Source: Clarireedia homoeocarpa (taxonomy: Eukaryota > Ascomycota > Leotiomycetes > Helotiales > Rutstroemiaceae). Taken from it: DNA of 64,000 nt. Positions within the stretch are counted from its first letter, which is position 1, and each line of letters begins with the position of its first letter. The stretch lies in assembly GCA_001465935.1 (NCBI GenBank), contig LNKV01000011.1:126743-190742 (forward strand). Reading direction: 5' to 3'. Below the pieces are notes generated by a model. That model had not been told where the DNA came from. It saw nothing but the letters and a program-made list of their open reading frames with translations, and ran no database searches. Shown piece by piece: positions 59,398 to 64,000 of the stretch. The position numbers were made by a program, and so were the translations under genes.

Positions 59398-62300
59398 CGC
59401 AGATTGCAATCGCGCTCGAGCAGTGTTCTTCGACCGTAAACCTTACAATCCAACACCGTGAAAAGAAAAAGAAAAACCGTCCGTCAGCCACAGCTCTCTG
59501 ACGCGGAGCGGTTGGAGCCGAAATGTCGCACGGCAGAAAATGTGTGGAATCGGCAAGATTGAAGAACAACGTTTGTGAAATAAATCCACTCCGTTTGATT
59601 ATAGCGAAATAGGGAGTAGTGAGCGCGCCAGTTTGATTTCGCAAGCGTGAGCGGGCTGCAGGTTAGGTTGAAGTCGAGGCCGAAGTAGTGATCCGGTGTA
59701 ACTGAAAGTGTCTGGGGGTCTTTCCACTTCGCGAAAGCCCAAATGCGATAAAGTTGCGTTGCGGATGTACGGCGGAAGCAAATGCGTTAATAATCCAAGG
59801 ATGCTAGAATGATCTTGACGAGGCAGAATTGCTTGCATGCAAATGTGTGATATGCAATCATCAGACACAAAGGTGGTTGAAGGGCTGAAGAGTCGAGGGG
59901 TTTGATATTTCGGGGGGTTTGGTGGTCGTGGTCGTGTCTGGTCGATGAGTGATGGGCGAATCCAAGATGGAATATTGCGGGTGGAGTGACGCTACAGGTG
60001 TAGGGCCCTGAGTATTTCTGAGTACGGGCCTAGCAACCAGTAGAGTGGTAAGACCCAGTAGGCGAGAAAGTAGGAGGCGAGGCTGCTGGGGGAAAAGCCT
60101 TGCTGGACGCGGGCTTTTTGCTGAAGGCTTTCTGTCGCCCGGCTTGCTGTTTCTCTCTCGCGCTGGCTCTCTCTCTCGCGCTGGCTCTCGTGTTTCCGGG
60201 GGCGAGCCTTTCCTGGTGGGCAGGCAATTTGGGGGGAATTTAAACGTTGGGGTGTCCACAAAAAAAGGGGAGAATATCAAAAGGAAAGCGCTGCGAAAAC
60301 AACCCGGATTTCGGAAAAAGAAAGGAGATCCTGCGTCTTCACGACTGCCCTTGCCTGAATCTTGCAATTGTCCAAAAGGATCGAATGGAAGGGAAGAAGG
60401 GCATGAGCATTGGAAAAGAGTCGAGGAAAAAGTGGCAGAACTGTGAGATAGTGGAAGCCCTTGTGTATTTCTGAGCACGACTAGGCCCCAAGAGGACAAG
60501 ACCATCTTGCTGCTTTTACCGCCGGTGGGAAAGTCTGTTGCAATTTGGGCGAGGGAAGACCGCAGGTGACGGGTGACCCGAAGAGCAAGTGACCGAACAG
60601 GTGCGAGAAACTGCTCTGATGATTACAATGAGTCTTTGCCGGCCCATCCCAACTGCCCAAGGTCTCCACGGAACATCTATCCTACGTCCGTGTCCACATA
60701 ATAAGTAATTATTAAGACAACGCTTTTACGGGAGGCCATGAGTCGGATATCAAAGTAAGGTCAACGATGATTTATAAGAATTCTACGGCCTTCTACTCTC
60801 CAACCCAGAGTGATGATGGAAACTCCAGGAGAAATACTATGTCAAGTACTCTCCCGTCGCGGTGGGCTATGCGAAGACTGCGATGGTCTATTCTTACTTT
60901 TCCATCTATTCCGAACCCTTTTCTGTCCTCTCATCGCCATTCTGATGAGGCTAAAAGTGGCAGCAAGTCAAGAAAACGTGTGACAAGATCTTGATCAGCC
61001 CAGCCATTTCATTTCACGCGATAGGTACCTCTAAATACTGTCGGAACACACTTACGTGCCCATTAAATATTTGGGAATGGCCCGGGCAACCGATGTGTCA
61101 ACGATAGGAAACACTTTCCATCAAAAGTCGACATGATGCCATAAAATCACGTGACTACTCATTGTCATGACGCTCGACTTATGATTTTCTGTCTGATCGC
61201 GAGATGTTGAGGCGATAGGGGCGATAGGGGCGAGATCAGACCATCTCGCCTCCCATTTTGGGCTTTTTGAATTGTGAAGGGTTGGTTCACGGCCTTTTTT
61301 GGCTGATGAAGGAACACAAGGAAGCCAGTTGTTTATTACTGTGTGATCACCTAGAAATAGTTGATCGGAGAAACCTGCGAAAAGTCAATCCTGTAATATT
61401 GTAACCGAAGAAGATGTAAAGCGACCGAGTTCGGAATAGACAGTTAGTTGTACCCTTAGATGTTCCTCACACATGCCGATATTGGTTCTGATAATTCCTG
61501 CATGTGCTCACCATTATTGGTGTAGATCGATGTCGATCCGTCGGTATTCCGGCTGATACAGTAGTAGCATCGGAGAATGAAGTCTGGGTGCTGTAAGTAG
61601 CATATTCTCAGCCTTGGGAGAGTGGGGTCCGAATTCTATACCGGCTGAATTGCAATATGTGCGCAAACACCTTTTTAGACTTCGGCTCTGTCATCCAAGG
61701 GACAGCCTTGTATAGGGCAGGAGCTGCGGAGTGCGAGCTCGAGCTCGTGGCCGTTACTCTAGGAGCTGTTACACCCTCATCAAGCCGGGAGAAGTCGACA
61801 TAAGCACTCCTGCAACCATGTGGATACACGACGCAAGTGTACCCAGCGAGACCTTTCACGGCGCCACCATTGTTGCTGGGGAATATGTTTTGGTCAAGAA
61901 CCATAAATCAACGCCACAGCACTTACTACCCCACAATCTCCGCTAGATCCCTTGGCTATGGCAACCCCCTCGTCATGGGTACCCTTTCTCCTTTCTGCTT
62001 TACATCTTGCTTTTCGCAACAGACAATGTTCCAATTCATCCCTTTTAATACCATTTCGTTTTTGAAGCCAGCAATCCTACCTACCCGCGTCTCCCGCCCT
62101 TATCTGTTCGCTTCCGTTGATCCCGAAACAGGCATTCAAGGTCACTCTCGTAGTGGATGACAATATGGAAGCCGATGCAAATGCTCTTAATTCGGTATAC
62201 TTTTTTTAATTCCTGTTCTACGCGCAGCGCGTGGGATTAATGTTGCTGGTGCCACGTACGGCTCGATGTCATGGTCTGCAGACATTCAATGCCTTGAACT

Positions 62301-62648
62301 ATATCCATTTGGTGTTTAGACTTCTCTTAGCATTCTTCAATCTTCCAGAAGTTCGCCAACTAGACTTAAGAGGACTCCACGACTTCACTTGAAACCATTC
62401 AAAATATCCCAGACAATTTTAGACAAGTAAGCTATTTGGACTCGATAGTCAAGAACAATATTTTGACGTAGAAACTTCTACTTTGACCCAGTATGCACAT
62501 CTTCAGACACCATAGAATCTCCATATTCAGAAAAATTGTTCAAAATTATCTTGAACAAGTAAAAGCCTCATGCATTTGAGATCCATGCAGTGATATTCTC
62601 CATGCGCCCAGAACGCCAGAAAGGGTGGATGGACCCCCGAATGTTTGG
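59398..62648. other. Long upstream region of SomA and spacer
   Basis: No gene is supported. Antisense frames at 61904-61608 and 61731-61946 overlap each other and neither is recognised. An 18-bp CTCTCTCGCGCTGGCTCT unit is duplicated near 60150-60190. Two similar segments with TGTATTTCTGAGCACG-like cores lie at 60001-60058 and 60454-60503. Confidence 0.45.
60150..60190. repeat. 18-bp tandem duplication
   Basis: TCTCTCTCGCGCTGGCTC occurs twice in direct tandem upstream of SomA. Confidence 0.75.
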
Positions 62649-63425
62649 CTAATCATCATCCATTGGCATCTCATCATCAATATACCTCACCAAGGTAATT
62701 CTCATCTCGGTCGAATCATGTCCCCTTAAGACATCACTAATGAAGTGAGCCTCCACTTGCATCTGAACCATCTCTAAAGCGCCCCTCAATATACCACAAA
62801 AGATGTTCGAATACCATAATTCGTCTTGTGCTCTTCCATCATCTGGTAGCTCCACGAAATCCGCTAACGGGTTCTCCTCGAATATCAGAGAAAACTGTTT
62901 GTTGTCGCTCGTCCAGTTTGATACCGCTGGTGTAATATTCAGGAAGATCTTGAACCCAACCTATTCCCCTCATCAGCACAGATGTTGCCGAAGCTAAAAG
63001 CAAGAGCAATCAAAATACTTTAGAAATCATTTCCGCCGTCTCCCTAAAGTTTGAACATCGTCTCATGGTGTTTGACTTTGCAAGATAATCCTCAATCAAT
63101 CGCAGTCCGATGTTGTAACCCATCTTGTCGAGCTGTTTGTTGACTTCCACGTAGTCGCTCTCATAATCTTTACATAGCTGTGCGACGATGGTACCGTATG
63201 TGAGAGTGACGAGTTCGGCGTTGACTTTGTCTACTCGACTTCTGGAAGCGTATCCCGTCAGTCATGCTTCGGATTGTATCGAGAAGAGCCGCAGAACGGC
63301 TAGCTGTACTTACTTCCAGACCCTACGTTTAGATTTAGTATTTGGACTCTGAAATTGTGTCAGAGGCTGACAGATCAAATAACTTACTCCTCGCCCATCC
63401 GCGCAGCTTTATTTGACGAAGACAT
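62649..63425 (-). CDS. BET3: TRAPP complex subunit Bet3
   Basis: Exons 63425-63388, 63322-63314, 63241-63019 and 62960-62649 give 193 residues, the same length as yeast Bet3. Exon 2 is only nine bases (GGTCTGGAA) and restores the conserved MGEEVWKSRVDKVN. Family landmarks follow: LVTLTYGTIVAQLCKDY, MGYNIGLRLIEDYLAK, then SNWTSDNKQFSLIFEENPLADFVELP and NIFCGILRGALEMVQMQVE. The fungal Cys that carries a palmitate in Bet3 lies in the CSNF/RRCS or FCGIL region; which one I did not decide. Bet3 is a core subunit of TRAPP, which activates the Rab Ypt1 for ER-to-Golgi traffic. It is divergent from the U5 snRNP gene. Confidence 0.95.
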
Positions 63426-63692
63426 GTTTTAATGTGCTCTTTGTGCCCGCACATCAATGTTCTTGTGTTTAGTTCGTTCATGTCATATTCTGGAGCTGGT
63501 CCCTGAACGGCGAACCAATTCGGGCGGTGGAACTTTTCTGCCGCTCTATTTCATTAGCGTGTCCGCCTCAAAAATCACACACGCTCAATTCGGTCTTGAA
63601 CTTGAGCTCGAGTCAAAGTCGCGCGATTTCCAATATCACTTAGCTATTTCATCAGTAGACGTGCAAATCAACGGCTATTAGGACCTGTGATA
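63426..63692. promoter_or_regulatory. Divergent promoter of BET3 and U5-40K
   Basis: 267 bp separate the two start codons, so both genes must share or closely pack their promoters. No named site is visible. Confidence 0.55.
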
Positions 63693-64000
63693 ATGGCTTC
63701 AGAAAAGCGTGCAGCTTCCGATGACCCAGGATCCTCACAGATTGTGGTAAAGAGGCAGAATGTAGGAAGCAATAGCACGGCTCTAGCTACTACCAATGGC
63801 TCAGGAGGAAGTGGCGCCCTTATACAATCCGTACGTTTAATTCTGCGCCTGTGGGAATGTGCCCTTTGAGTGTTGGCTGATTTGAAAAAATAGGCACCGC
63901 GAACGAGTGGTCTTCAGGCTCCGGTGATGCAACTTGCGGGTCATTCAGGCGAGGTGTTTGCTGCGAAGTTTGACCCCAATGGCAATTACATTGCTTCGGG
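63693..64000 (+). CDS. U5 snRNP 40 kDa WD40 protein, 5' part
   Basis: Exon 1 is 63693-63830 (46 codons, MASEKRAASDDPG) and exon 2 starts at 63894 and runs off the window. The residues APRTSGLQAPVMQLAGHSGEVFA and FDPNGNYIASG are the start of the first WD40 repeat of the Prp8-binding U5 component (SNRNP40 in humans, Spf38/Cwf17 in fission yeast). The intron has GTACGT and AATAG ends. The C-terminal repeats are not in the window. Confidence 0.85.

Noticed and set aside
61608..61946. Two overlapping open frames on opposite strands that look protein-like
   Set aside because: Neither matches a family nor has a supported start or splice site; at most one could be real and I cannot choose.
10364..63692. 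Idea that RNA-related genes here form a functional cluster
   Set aside because: They are spread over 50 kb among unrelated genes, on both strands; such numbers are expected for housekeeping genes.

Overview
The window is nuclear DNA of a filamentous ascomycete. Genes are split by short introns (mostly 45-160 nt) with GT..AG ends and CTAAC/CTAAT-like branch sites. Pyrimidine-rich leaders, a fungal U2 snRNA, ascomycete-type laccase features and a SomA/Flo8 regulator all fit. The protein set and decayed DNA transposons with C-to-T stop codons suggest Leotiomycetes, possibly Sclerotiniaceae; that placement is inference. I found 14 protein genes I can model with frame-consistent exons, plus one gene running off the right edge, two tRNA genes, one snRNA, two pseudogenes, two non-autonomous or decayed transposons and a tRNA fragment.

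Layout. 1-10 kb: an Obg/YchF-family GTPase (2265-3690, +) faces a small mitochondrial-type protein (3964-4411, -). Then comes a poor region with an unrecognised broken coiled-coil gene (5714-6124), tRNA-Arg(ACG), a replication protein A 32 kDa (RPA2) pseudogene with three in-frame stops at glutamine-like positions, and a 52-bp minisatellite. 10-21 kb: GPI11/PIG-F (-), translin (-), U2 snRNA (-), intron-containing tRNA-Asp(GTC), a 3.8 kb gene-poor stretch, then the seven-knuckle zinc-finger protein GIS2/Byr3 (+). 22-27 kb: a fungal transcription-factor-domain protein (+), a DUF427 protein (-), TOM6 (+).

29-35 kb: a decayed Tc1/mariner-like element (29040-29553), then the nonsense-mediated decay helicase UPF1 (-) divergent from the ribosome-assembly factor IMP4 (+). 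39-48 kb: a secreted laccase (+), an Sso-type plasma-membrane syntaxin (+), the COPII vesicle protein Erv41 (-). 48-64 kb: a hairpin MITE beside a 24-nt tRNA-Arg fragment, a secreted DUF1996-WSC protein (+), a SomA/Flo8 LisH regulator (-), TRAPP subunit BET3 (-) divergent from a U5 snRNP WD40 protein (+, partial).

Most genes are housekeeping genes and do not form one pathway. Several concern RNA (translin, U2, GIS2, UPF1, IMP4, U5-40K) and several concern secretion (GPI11, syntaxin, Erv41, Bet3), but neighbours are not arranged as a cluster. I see no convincing new biological system. The most interesting items are the RPA2 pseudogene with RIP-like nonsense codons, the TA-flanked hairpin element next to a tRNA anticodon-arm fragment, the mariner relic, and the repeated use of tiny exons (6-12 nt) across unrelated genes.
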